Shown one piece after another: positions 1 through 11,219 of a stretch of DNA of 64,000 bases. The translations under genes were made by a program, and so were the position numbers. Each line of letters starts with the position of its first letter. The stretch's first letter is position 1. Source of the DNA: Hymenoscyphus infarciens (lineage: Eukaryota > Ascomycota > Leotiomycetes > Helotiales > Helotiaceae); assembly GCA_001414345.1 (NCBI GenBank), contig LLCB01000061.1:124001-188000 (forward strand), in the 5' to 3' direction. The notes beneath the pieces were generated by a model, which did no database searches, was not told where the DNA came from, and saw only the letters and a program-made list of their open reading frames with translations.

Positions 1-1140
1 GTATCGCAACAGCTTTCCCCTGATAGCCCGAGTCGGAGCTCCCTTGACTGGCTCTTCACTCTTTGCTGCCAACATAATCGACTCTCAGCCTAACAGCTTG
101 AGCTGATTACCACTTCGGGAGCTTCTGCTCAGGTACCAACGTCTAGAGGGAGAGGTTAGATAAAAGCGGCAATGGTGGGAATATCTACACCGTAGAACAT
201 CTACCCATATTCAACCCAAGTCAATATTCCAATCAGCTGCTGCTTTTATTGTCCATGGCGACTCGTGAGCCAGCCATCTTATGGCATTGAAGCCTTAGCC
301 TTCAGATCCTCCTGCGTACAACATTATGTAGCCATGCGCTCAATAATCCATTATTGTGTGCCCTGCCAGAGTCGAGAAGAGCCACTTCCTCTTGTCCCTC
401 GTTGATATCATCGGCAAACTCGAGGCAATCGGACCATGTTCTTGTCATCGCCTCATCTATTAAATCGGCTGGAGTTTACGTCTGCTTACGGCCATCCATC
501 CCAATGCACAGCATCTCAACATGACGAACATACCCGGCGGTAACTCAATGGCGTGAAGTGTCGAGGTAACACTGGTGCAGTGGAAGGGCGACCGCGGTAT
601 CTGAAATCCATATGCTGTGCTCTTCCTCCGTCACAAGGACCGGGTTGATGGCAACCAAAAAGAAGTGATTTATCGAGGAGGATACGAAGGGATGAGGCAT
701 GTTCGTTGACTTTTCGAAGATCTTGCGTTCACCATATGTACCCATCATTTTCAGGGGATGGGAGGGTGCAGAATCGGCAGCTAATCAAACGGCCGCCTAG
801 GACCCTGAGGGTTGGTGAACTGATCCCGAACTTCGGTCACATTGAGGAGGAACTTGAGGTTCTACCAAGGTTCCCATTCGCTTCGTACCGATTTGGGGCT
901 CGAGGCTCTAATAAAGGTTCGTCTCGTCCGCCGCGCCACGCCACGCAGCCTCGCGCCTTGCCGTACCTCTTTATTTGCGGCCTTGGGTTACCTTACCCAA
1001 ACTCCTCGATATCTTGTGCCCTGGCAGCAGCGGAGACGGAAAGAGCTCGCCAGATATTCCAGCTCACCACTCGGGTTAAACTGGTTGACAGGCAAGAGAC
1101 TCCGACCGGCTTGTGCGTGGATCTGTTAACAGGCTCCTTG

Positions 1141-1358
1141 TGTAGGAAATGATCCGCCGATTTTAGTATATTCTACACGGTTATCTATAATTAAACTACA
1201 ACAACGAAGCTAAAGGTTACAAGTATCGACTTCAAGATTAATGAGCTTCTCTAGAATCGAGTGGAATCTATTTCGTATTTTTTAAAGGTTTCTTTCCTAT
1301 TGAAGGGTGTTACTTATAGGCACGAGCCTGTACAAAAATCGGCAGATCATTTCGTACA
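1141..1358. repeat. MITE-like inverted-repeat element
   Basis: The first 30 bases (1141-1170) and last 30 bases (1329-1358) are inverted copies matching at 26 of 30 positions around the shared core GAAATGATC-GCCGATTTT. The match extends two further bases outward (TG/CA). The roughly 160 bp between them are AT-rich and non-coding. I see no clear target-site duplication, so the exact ends and superfamily are open. It could be a non-autonomous DNA transposon or a chance hairpin relic; the arm length makes chance unlikely. Confidence 0.55.
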
Positions 1359-1923
1359 CACGAGGAGACAGGCATGGGCCATGCCATGGCGAGGAATGTT
1401 ACTGTAACGCTGGCGGCTTCGATCTTTTTATATATAGCATCGCCAACTCCTGAAAAAGACTTCTGGCAAGGCACTCCCTACCATTACCGACGTCAGAACA
1501 AACTGGAGGTCACAGAGCATACGACATCACCAACATCCATCCAATCGAGGTAAACACTACGGTCGCCTTGAAGAGCAACCCAAGCTCAAAATCCAATTCT
1601 GACCCGAACTGCAGTGCGACCGGCACGTTGGAGTTGACCTATTACGCAACGGCACTGAAGGACGCCCTGAGGTGCAACTCGAAGCGCGGTTGTCTTGTCT
1701 CATGAAAGGTCATCCGCCCGGCACCCAGGTGGCCCAGCACGGTCGGGATAGCGTCGTATGGCTTCTCCGTGCGGTGCGGCTACAGCAGAGAAAAAGACGA
1801 GATGAAGAAGCAATTGATATTTTGACATTGCAATTGGCTGGTGTTGAGCGGGTGAGATTAACTGCTCTCAATTGCACCGACCAAGCCAAGCTCATGATGA
1901 TGTGCACATAGCCGTCCGACAGG

Positions 1924-1952
1924 CCAATAGGCCAATAAGCCAATAAGCCAAT
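1924..1952 (+). repeat. four CCAAT motifs at 8-bp period
   Basis: CCAAT occurs at 1924, 1932, 1940 and 1948, separated by AGG or AAG, so this is a short tandem array with an 8-bp unit. CCAAT is the binding core of the fungal HAP/CBF complex, but with no gene start nearby the array may be just a microsatellite. Confidence 0.5.
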
Positions 1953-4900
1953 AGGCACTCATACCAGCTATGCGGGAGTTTCCCACTGTCTACTCCAATC
2001 TCACCTGAGGCGTTGCATTTGCATTTGCATCTAGCTACTCGTAGCCGCTACTGCAACAACCAATCGTCACCATTTCCTCGCACCGGGGGAAACTAACTTC
2101 TGCTCCCCACTGATCACGGGGTCCCTTCAGGTCCCTCGACTCAACGCTTCCTCCGGACCCAGATCCATGATCATGATGAGTCGATGGATCAAGAGCTTCA
2201 AACTCCAAATGCTGACATGAGGGCCTCCTCTTCAGCCACACGCAGGCTAATCCTCCCCTCAAGACCAGGATTAATAAATAGAAACCTTCCGACCAACCGC
2301 AACGCCTTCGCTTCCATTCCACTCTTCAGACCTTTGGTGCGCCATAAAGGCTCTCGTGACCGTTCCTGGCTCCACTCTTAAATGCCTCTCGGGCCATGCA
2401 TGGTTGGATTGGCATGAAGAAAGTCTGGAGTCAAATGGCCACTACATACAGTACGCGGTGAGACCGTCATGGAGAGAGAACTTCGAATCCAGCCCAAAAC
2501 TAAATAAAGCCGTTGTTGAGAAAAGAGGCTCCCGGTGTGAAGGATGATCCAGCCTCATCCAAGCAATCCCGTCCGCCTCTCGAGAAAGCAAGGTGCCGTG
2601 AACTTTGCTCCCTTGGGCGCAACGCTTTACAACCCAGGTACTCTTCTCATCAAAAATCATCACCTACAGCTGACAGCGAACGCAGTGGAACCTCTGTAAA
2701 CTGATCTGTACCTCTGGCACGAGTCGATCGGCCAACCACTTTCGCATTTTGACCCAACTCGCCTCTCACAAGTAGTGGCACGAGCCGGAGAATGGCTGCA
2801 AGTGCACACACATCCTGCATCCTACATATTTACTCGCACCTGCTCCTTTTATGGCACAGCAGAATCAAGATAGCAAGATCATTCAATACTCTCACTCTGG
2901 GTATTGTTTCCATTCTACATGCGATACGAACGAGTCAGGTCAAGCGATCACAATTCTATAATATGTCGAACCATGTTTCCTTTTCTTTTCTCTCCAAAAG
3001 TCGGTTTTATTTTGGGTCGTGACGACACTTTGCAGGGGGAGTTTTCTACCCATTCAAATCTACCAGTTTCTTCGCGTTAGCGATTTATGGATGTGGAACG
3101 GGATGGCTTTACATTGGCCCAGGCTCTCCCTTCGATGAGTGAGGGGAAGTGAGGGGTTCGGTTCTTCAGGTGGGGTTGCAGACAACATCATAAGACAAGT
3201 GTTATGCTGCTGCGAAATACCCTTGTTGCACATACGCATTTGACAACGTCGTCAGCAGAGAATAAGTATGAGCGATATAACTCATCAGTTATCAGAAATT
3301 ATGTTGCTTCCTTCACCTGCAATATTTGAAAATCAACCAATTCTTTCGACCATTTCCTGCACACTTCTCTCCACAAACCGTGGTTTTCATCAGTTAAATT
3401 GGGCCGAGATATCGGGGTTTTATGACGTGCGTTTATTATTTGCTTCTGTATAGGCCTCTCTCTCTCTCCGTGGGTATGTCATTCTCTCTCGATTCTTCGA
3501 GGAGAACGAGAACAGAAAGAAAACTAGGAGAAATGGTTGTCATAGAGAGCTTTGGGTTTTCTTTCACAGATTGGATTTTCCTTAATTGTGTCTGTTTCTG
3601 TTTTCTATCTTTTTCGCGAGTTTACTCTCAGCTCATGAGACTAGGGGAAGAGGCATACAAATAGTAGGGGGGGCTGCGTTTCATTGCATTGATGGAGCAT
3701 TGTGTCCTGTGATTATGCTCGAACTTTGACTTTGCTCCTCCTGTGCAACGATATCACGTTGCGTCGGATATTATGGATGGTCATACTAGATCATTGCATT
3801 GATCTTCAAATGAAAAAGAGTAAATCGACATGGAAAAAACGTAGAAGATCACTTATACATATGCAAGTTTTTGGATGTCGCGGATTTGATGAACGAGATT
3901 TTCCAGTTCCGGGTGGTTACAATTTACCGTAACCATCAACAAAACTTATCCGGATCTTCAGCCGGTCACCAGTTTTTGGTTGGTTGGGAATGAGTTGCAG
4001 GGTGTTCAGCGAAGTAATCGGCACAACAGTTCGGCAGCACACCCTTCTGCGGCCGCTGGTCAGACAGAGGGGCGGCCTGACATCTATGGTACGGGCAGGA
4101 TTGATGTTTTGATTTTCCGTGGTTCGTGGCCTGATATGTGGATGTACTTGCATGCTCCCATTCCCGAATTGAGCGATGTGCATAGAAAGTGGCTGGATTT
4201 CATGTACAGAGAAGGGAATACTTGGTCCCAATTATGAGGGCTTGTACGGAATTTTCTCCTTCTCTCACACGGCCTTCCGTCGAGATATCTTGGTTACTAT
4301 GTTGCTTTCTTCGTTTGTCACTCTGGTTGGTAACTCTCCGGTGTCGTGTCACTGAGCTTGGATCTTACCAACCGGGATACTTCCAACCCAACATGTTCGA
4401 GTGCGTGTTGATGAAGCTTTGATTCGGTTCTTCCTGTCCAATATTGATCTCTGACAGCACGCCACGCTTCCCAACCCATCGAATGAAGATCCCCAGTCCT
4501 TCGGCACGCTTCCCCCTCCTCCCGTCACCCGCGTCTCCCGTACGGTAGCCGTTCATATCCACGTTCTCGGGCAACAAGCATCACCAGCCAGCCAGCCTTG
4601 TTGGGGGGGAAATTTGTGTTCGTTTTTCCAATGCAACCTGTATAGTGGTGCGGTACCTCCGTACACAAATACCGCACTGCGGTGTCGTGGTTTCGAAGCT
4701 CACAGGATCGAAGTGTTGTAAATGTCTTAGACACAAGATTGGGCAAAACAAGTCGAGTATGTGTGACCTCACACGAGGTCCCACGAGATCGACACGATGA
4801 GGTTTTCAATCCGTTATGGTGTTGGTGTGCATCACGTGTTCTCAGCATCTCGTGGTTGCCCACTATTTGCCGGTCCTCTGAGGATCTAGATCTTTGGGGT

Positions 4901-5546
4901 CTTGGGAGAGATGGCAAATTCTCCGATGGAGATGAGATCTCGTTTATGAGATTCCATATTTTCGACACACGGCCTACCCCACCTTGTTTTCGTGTCCAAA
5001 GGTTGAGGGGATTTGGGAGGTGCAATGTATGGTTGATTTATTACCCGATGCTGCTTGTTCATTTCCCTGTTGATTTTTGATTTTTGATTCTTCTTCACCG
5101 GGGGTTTCGTATATGGAGGTTAATCAATTTGATGCATGTTAGAGCTCGGGGGATTATAAAGGTGGTTTCTTTGATATGGGATTTTGCCATGTTGCTCTTG
5201 CTTCTTTGGTTGCCATACTTGAGATTCTGTGGTTCTCTGTTCGGGCTGTTCTTATATTACATTTCTTGGTTGCTGAACGAGGATTTGATGTAATTGTATT
5301 TTAATATGCTGGTAAGTGATTCCGGCATGGAGCCATTTACAATGACTCTTCGCTGGAGAGAACCAAATCCGCATCATACCACGAGAACTTCAAGCACTTC
5401 TTGCAATTCGAATCTGTCAAAGTTTAGCTCTCTTCACTGTTCATGCTAGGTTCATTACCACTGGCGCTCGGAAATTCAAGAGTTGTTTAAGGATTTGTGT
5501 GATGTGGAGATTGTTTATCGAGCTTATATCTTACCGTGATGAGCCC

Positions 5547-5676
5547 TGTTGAACATCCGTACCTATTACGTGATGTGGGTCTTCTTAAACCCTCTTATAT
5601 ATAAGTAGAGAGCAATTCCTCTCTAGAATTGCTTAAGTAATATAATTATATTAAACCTTATACTATCCTTTTAATA
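5547..5676 (+). repeat. 5' LTR of Copia element
   Basis: A 130-bp terminal repeat that starts TGTTGAACAT and ends TTAATA, which is TCAACA with two C-to-T changes. It pairs with 13382-13511. It retains the intact left end, while the right copy retains the intact right end, so the original TG...CA boundaries can be read from the two together. Confidence 0.95.
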
Positions 5677-5690
5677 GGTTATAAGCCTAG
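5677..5690 (+). promoter_or_regulatory. primer-binding site, probable initiator-tRNA half-molecule type
   Basis: Immediately after the 5' LTR is GGTTATAAGCCTAG. The anticodon arm of eukaryotic initiator tRNA-Met (GGGCTCATAACCC) has the complement GGGTTATGAGCCC. The site matches this with one G-to-A, as RIP would make from TGA, and minor divergence after GCC. Priming from an internal cut of initiator tRNA-Met is established for Drosophila copia and relatives. The assignment here is inference from about 11 matching bases. Confidence 0.6.
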
Positions 5691-6497
5691 AATTCTACCT
5701 TAGACTTATTAATTAAATTACTACTAAGTCCTTAAATAATTCCTTAACCTAGTATAAGTATGTTCTACTAATAGATATACGAGTTATTATAATTTAAAAA
5801 CAGGATCTCTTATATCTATTATACCTAGTATTACTACCTCTAATTTATCTTAACACGTATTATAATAAAAGTATTAAAGCACCTAAGTACTAAAATACTA
5901 AGTTAACCTCTAACCTAGTCTATATAGCTCTCTAGTAGTAAAAAACTTAGCAACTTTAAAGAAGTTAAAAAACACTAACCTCTTAATATACTACTTAGAC
6001 AGCTTATAAAATTATATTAATATAAGTGAAAATTTTAAAATAAATATATTAGAAGAAATAAAGTCTTAAGAGATTACTAAGAGCTATACTAAGAGCTAAT
6101 TTAGGATAAGTTAAGAAAGGCTAGGAGTAGCTTTAAGAAGGCGCTTCTTAGCTTATTAAATAATAAAGAAGATAAGATAGTACTTACTTATATTATACTT
6201 TAGATTTAATCTTTTTCCTTATTATACTTAAACTCTTCTTTAAACTTATTCTAAATACTTTTATAAAGATAACCTACTTAAAGACTTCAACTATATACTC
6301 TCTAATCTAGAATCTAAATCTAAAACTAAATCTAAAACTAATACTAGTTCTAATACTACTAAATTATCCTTATTAGAAAATAAACTTCTTCTTTCTCCTC
6401 TAAGCTCTATAAACATCTTTAGACTCTATACTAAAGAACCTTTACCTATTACTCCTTCTACCTCCTCTACTCCTAGCCTACCTAGCTCTTCTTAATT
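5691..6497 (+). other. Copia 5' leader, possible degraded leader ORF
   Basis: About 800 bp of RIPed sequence between the primer site and gag. One frame (codons in phase with 6301) reads as a Ser/Lys/Thr-rich stretch at 6301-6494 ending in a stop just before the gag start, with more interruptions upstream. This is long for a Copia leader and may be a small upstream ORF, but the stop density is only slightly below background. Confidence 0.3.
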
Positions 6498-9400
6498 ATA
6501 TCTACTAAAAATCAAACTTAGAATAATATTTAAGAGCTTAACAAAGCTAACTAGACTAAATAGGAAAGACAAGTCGTTAATAGCCTCTATATTAAAGACT
6601 ACTACTATAAGTAGCTTATTACTTATAAGAAGTAGTAACCAGATACCCTCCTAGTAGTATAAGCTATAGGTCTTAGATAAGCTACTATCTTAGAGCTAAT
6701 AGTAGCTAAGAAGAAAGAATATAGAAAAGAGGATAAAGAATAGGTTAAATTCTTAGACATTAGATCTTATATAATATATAGTAAGTATAGCTTCCTAGCT
6801 AGAAACTATATTAAGAATAATAGTAATAATATCTTATAACTTCTTATAAAACTTAAGAATAGATTTTAACTTAAAAGATTAGTATAATTTAATTAACTTA
6901 TAAGTAAGCTCTTATTCTTATAGCTTAACATCTTCGCCTCTATTTAAGAGTATAACTCTTAGTTCCTCTAGATCGATTATAAGCTCTTACTTATCTTACT
7001 AGATATTAAACTTAAGAATCTTTAGTTTAGCTAACTCTATATATTTAGTCTTACTCTAGTATATAACACTTTTAAAGAATATTAGGCCTAGACTCATAAC
7101 TACGTCAACAATACTAGCTATATTATACCTATTAGTAAACTTATAATAGTAGTCTAAAAGAAGGAATAGTATATAACTATAGATACTAATAATATAATAA
7201 TAAGTATACTCGCTTATAAATAATCTAAAACTAATAAAACACTAAAATATATATACTATAGAAAAATATATTATCTAAAAGCAAACTATATTAAGAAACA
7301 TTCTTACTTAAAGCTAGCTTATAATAAGTAAATAGCTAATAAGGTAGCTATAAAAGCTACTAAACATAAGAAGCGTTCTTACTCTTAAGATAACACCTAG
7401 GATTAGAAAAAGAAGTTAAGAGATAAGAATACTAAGACTACTACTATAGTATTTACAAGACTATTAGTTATTAACTAAAACAACAAAGCCGACTACTACT
7501 CTATCTCTTATTAGGCCTAGATAGTATATCTTATACCAAATCTTAAAGTACTAAGAGCCTTAACGTCTAAATCCTTATTATAAAAATAGATTATTAATAG
7601 TAAATACTCTAAATCTATCTATTACTAGAAGTCACTCTTTATAAATCTAGAGCCTCTAGACTCTAATAAACTATAAGTAGTAGTAGGTATTAGTAGAATA
7701 CAATTACCTATTATCTCTAAAAGAATAGTAAAGTTAGTTATAGAAACAGAAACTAGACTATAGATACTACTACTCTTTAATATACTCTACTACCTTACTC
7801 TAAGAACTAACCTTCTTTCTTTCTTATAACTACTAAATAAGAGACTCTAGGTAGACTTATAGAAAACATATAAGTATATTCAAACTCTACTAAATACTAA
7901 AAACCTATATATCTATAAACTCACTATTAAAAACAACCTCTAAATATTAATACTAGAAACTCTTCCTAGTACTATAATTTAGCCTACAAAGTATAAAGAA
8001 CTTCTAACACTTCTAAGCTAATATAAGCTCCTACTACACTCTCGCCTATACTCTAAAATATCAGCTAAAGCCTAGATCACTTATACTAATAAGCTAGTAA
8101 ATATAACTTAGTATACTTATTTAAGACATATAAGTAATAAAGTAATTAAAGTACTTCGTAAAAGATCTTATAATATAGATAAAAAGACATATATAGAAGG
8201 CTATACCTATACCACCTATATAGAAGAGCGTATAAAATCAGTTCCTTATTTAAGCTATATAAAGCCTAGATATTACCTTATAGAATTAGTATATATAGAC
8301 GTTATAAGACCTCTAAAACCTAGACTATTTAGTTTTTAATACTAAGTACACTTTTACTATAATAAAATAAAAAACATAAAAGCCTATAGTATAAAACATA
8401 AAAGTAATATATTAGCCCGTTTTAAGGAATATAAAGCTATTTATAAGCGCTCTAAACAACAGATCTATTATATTTATAGTAATAATAAAGGTAAATATAT
8501 TAGTACTACTCTTAGTAAATATCTTAAAAAAGAAAGTATTATACTTAAAACTATAATCCTAAATAATCCTAAGATAAATAGAGCTACTAAACGCCTAGAC
8601 TAAACCTTATAGTAGATAGTAGAGATAATAAGAAGATACTATCTTAACTTTCGTACTAACTACCTTTAGCTTAAATTATTATAAACCTTTATCTATCTTT
8701 ACTAAAAATATATTTATATAGCTACTAAAATTTCCTCTTTTAAGGCTATCACTAGCTTATACTCTTATATTAATTATTTAAGAATTATAAGGTTATAGTA
8801 TATAGTTCTTAAAAATAAGCTTAAAAAGAGTAAGCTTAAAGAGGCTTAAACTTTTTCTAGACACCTAATAAGCTATAAAGGAGATTATATTAAGTAGATC
8901 TAGACTACTAATAAGAAAATCGTTTAAGCTAATAATATTTATATTAACGAAATATAAGTTAACCTATAAGAGAAAGAACTAGTACTTAAAGTCTCTACCT
9001 CTAAGATTACTCTAGACTAATAACTTAATAAAGCAGATCCTAATTAATAATAAAGTAAGATAGTTAATCTTAAAGCTAACTCTATATTTAAAATTAAGAG
9101 AGCTACTATAGATACTACTAAAGCAGTTACAAAGCTAATTAAGAAGTCTTATAAACATAAGTTATAGACTACTAGTAGAACACGCTAGTAAGAGACAAAA
9201 GATTAAAGACCTATATCTCTAAAAGGAAGAAGTTAAATAAAGAAACTATAAGTATACCTAAGACTAAGCTACTTACTACCTTTACCTAAGTTTAAAAGCT
9301 CTAGATTCATAGAGCTATCTAATAATTCAAAAAATAACATCTTAGTACTTTATTAAAATAAAGAAGTAATACCTCTACTTACTCTACTATTACTATTAAA

Positions 9401-11219
9401 GCTAATAATTATTATATACTATAATCTAGCTATACTTACTACTATAAGAGTATTAAGGTTATAAGCACGTTAGAAGTTATAACCTCTTATAGACGACGAT
9501 AGCTCTAATCTTAGTAGTCTAAAAACCTTACTAGACGATATAGCAGACTATATAGACGACTATAGCCTTTAACTAACACTTCTATCTAACTTACTACTAT
9601 TCGCTCTTATCTATTAACTAATTAACAAGATCTACTTTATAGTAGTACTACTAGCCTAGGTATAAAATAACGTTTTTAAGCCCTAAACCTATAAATAAGC
9701 CTATATATATACTAAAGCCTAAAAGTAGATAGAAACTAAAAATAAGAAGATCGATTCTATTAAGGAAAATAGTACCTAAGAGAAGGTTAAGAGACCTATA
9801 AACTAAAAGGTCCTTATAAGTAGATAGGTCTATAAACTTAAAATAGGTAATAAAGGCTAGATTATTTAGTATAAGGCTTACTAGGTAGTTTATAGCTTTA
9901 AATAAGAAGAAGGTATTAACTTTAATAAAACTTTCACTACTATTATAAAGCCTATAAGCTATAAACTTATATTTATAATCGCTACTACCTTAAACTAGGA
10001 GATTAAGTAAATAGATATAAAAACTATATTCTTATATAAGGATATTAAAGAAGAAGTCTATATAGAGTTTCCTAATAGTAGAGGGGATAGTATAAAAGTC
10101 TATAAACTTAAAAAGGTACTTTATAGTCTAAAGCAGGTACTTAAAGTCTAGTATAATACTCTTTATAGTTTCCTAAAAACCTTAAGTTTTAAACCTCTTA
10201 ACGTAAACACTAGCGTCTTCTACTATAAAGATATTATTATCGTAGTCTATATTAATAACCTTCTTATTACTAGGAGATTAATATAGGAAATTAATAAAGT
10301 AAAAAAGACACTAAACACTTACTTTAAAATACTAGATCTTAGTCTAGTAGCCTACTATCTAAGTATAATAGTAACTTAAAATAAGGAATACTAAACACTT
10401 TACTTAGGATAATAAGTCTATATTAAGAAAATACTATAAGATTTCAATATACTTAATACAAAGATATATTATATACTAATAGAGGCTAATAATTACCTTA
10501 TAGCTACTCTTAAAGACTATAAAAGCTCTAAACCTTTTAGATAATAATACTAATCAGCTATTAGTTCTCTTATATATACTATACTTAACACTTAACTAGA
10601 TATTACCTACTCTATATCTATTATAAATAGATTCTTATCTAACCTAACTAATAAATATTAGATAGTAGTAAAACAAATTATATATTATCTTAAGAGTACT
10701 ATAAACTATAACTTAGTATTTCAAGGTAAGCTTAAAAGACTTATAAGCTATTCAGATACTAACTAGGCTAGATATTACAAAACTAGATAATCTACTTCTA
10801 GATACCTCTTTAATATTAGTAATAGTACTATCTTATAGTTATCTAAAAGATAAGCTATAGTCTTACTATTCTTATATAAAGTAGAACTTAAGAGAGAGAC
10901 AAATACTATAAACAAAGCTATTTAGCTACAACGTCTCCTAGACTAGCTTATTCTAGAGACTAAACTAAGAGTTACTATAGTAATCCTTTATAATAATTAA
11001 GAGGCTATAACACTTATAAAAAACCTTATCTATTATAACTATACTAAGTATATCGCTACTTAAGACGCTAAGGTTAGAGAAGTATAAGCTAAAAGACATA
11101 TAAACCTTATATTTATTAGTATAAAAAAGTAAATAATAGATAGACTTATAAAACCTCTTCTTAAGAATACTTTTAAGAAATTCTAATTCTTAATAGATAT
11201 TAAAAAGAGAGGTATCTAA
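6498..11219 (+). pseudogene. Copia gag-pol polyprotein, RIP-destroyed
   Basis: A single frame can be followed for about 1,570 codons with many TAA/TAG interruptions. The start ATG is mutated to ATA (6498), followed by STKNQT. A degraded CCHC knuckle lies at about 7245-7290, with Cys codons turned to Tyr but the CX2CX4HX4C spacing kept. The integrase HHCC region is near 8100-8170, the integrase core ELVYID at 8283 and the second catalytic Asp region near 8475. RT with the KTAFLY-type block is near 10020, its YVDDLL box reads YINNLL at 10248, and the RNase H YSDADW box is at 10749. All landmarks are in the same frame, so gag and pol formed one polyprotein as usual for Copia. The probable stop is near 11217. 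Confidence 0.9.

Larger units (their letters stand above)
1..5541. other. gene-free flank left of the Copia element
   Basis: No convincing gene is visible. Open frames are short, overlap on both strands and match no family I recognise; the longest (4525-5025 minus, 706-1152 plus) read as low-information Arg/Ser/Pro-rich text. The base composition is ordinary, not RIPed. The stretch contains an inverted-repeat element at 1141-1358 and an 8-bp CCAAT repeat at 1924-1952, listed separately. From about 2.8 to 5.3 kb the plus strand is T-rich. It could hold untranslated or promoter sequence of a gene left of the window. Confidence 0.6.

Noticed and set aside
706..1152. 148-codon plus-strand frame
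   Set aside because: No domain, runs into the inverted-repeat element, and a second frame overlaps it almost fully.
4525..5025. 166-codon minus-strand frame
   Set aside because: Arg/Ser/His-rich text overlapped by a plus frame of similar length; no family features.
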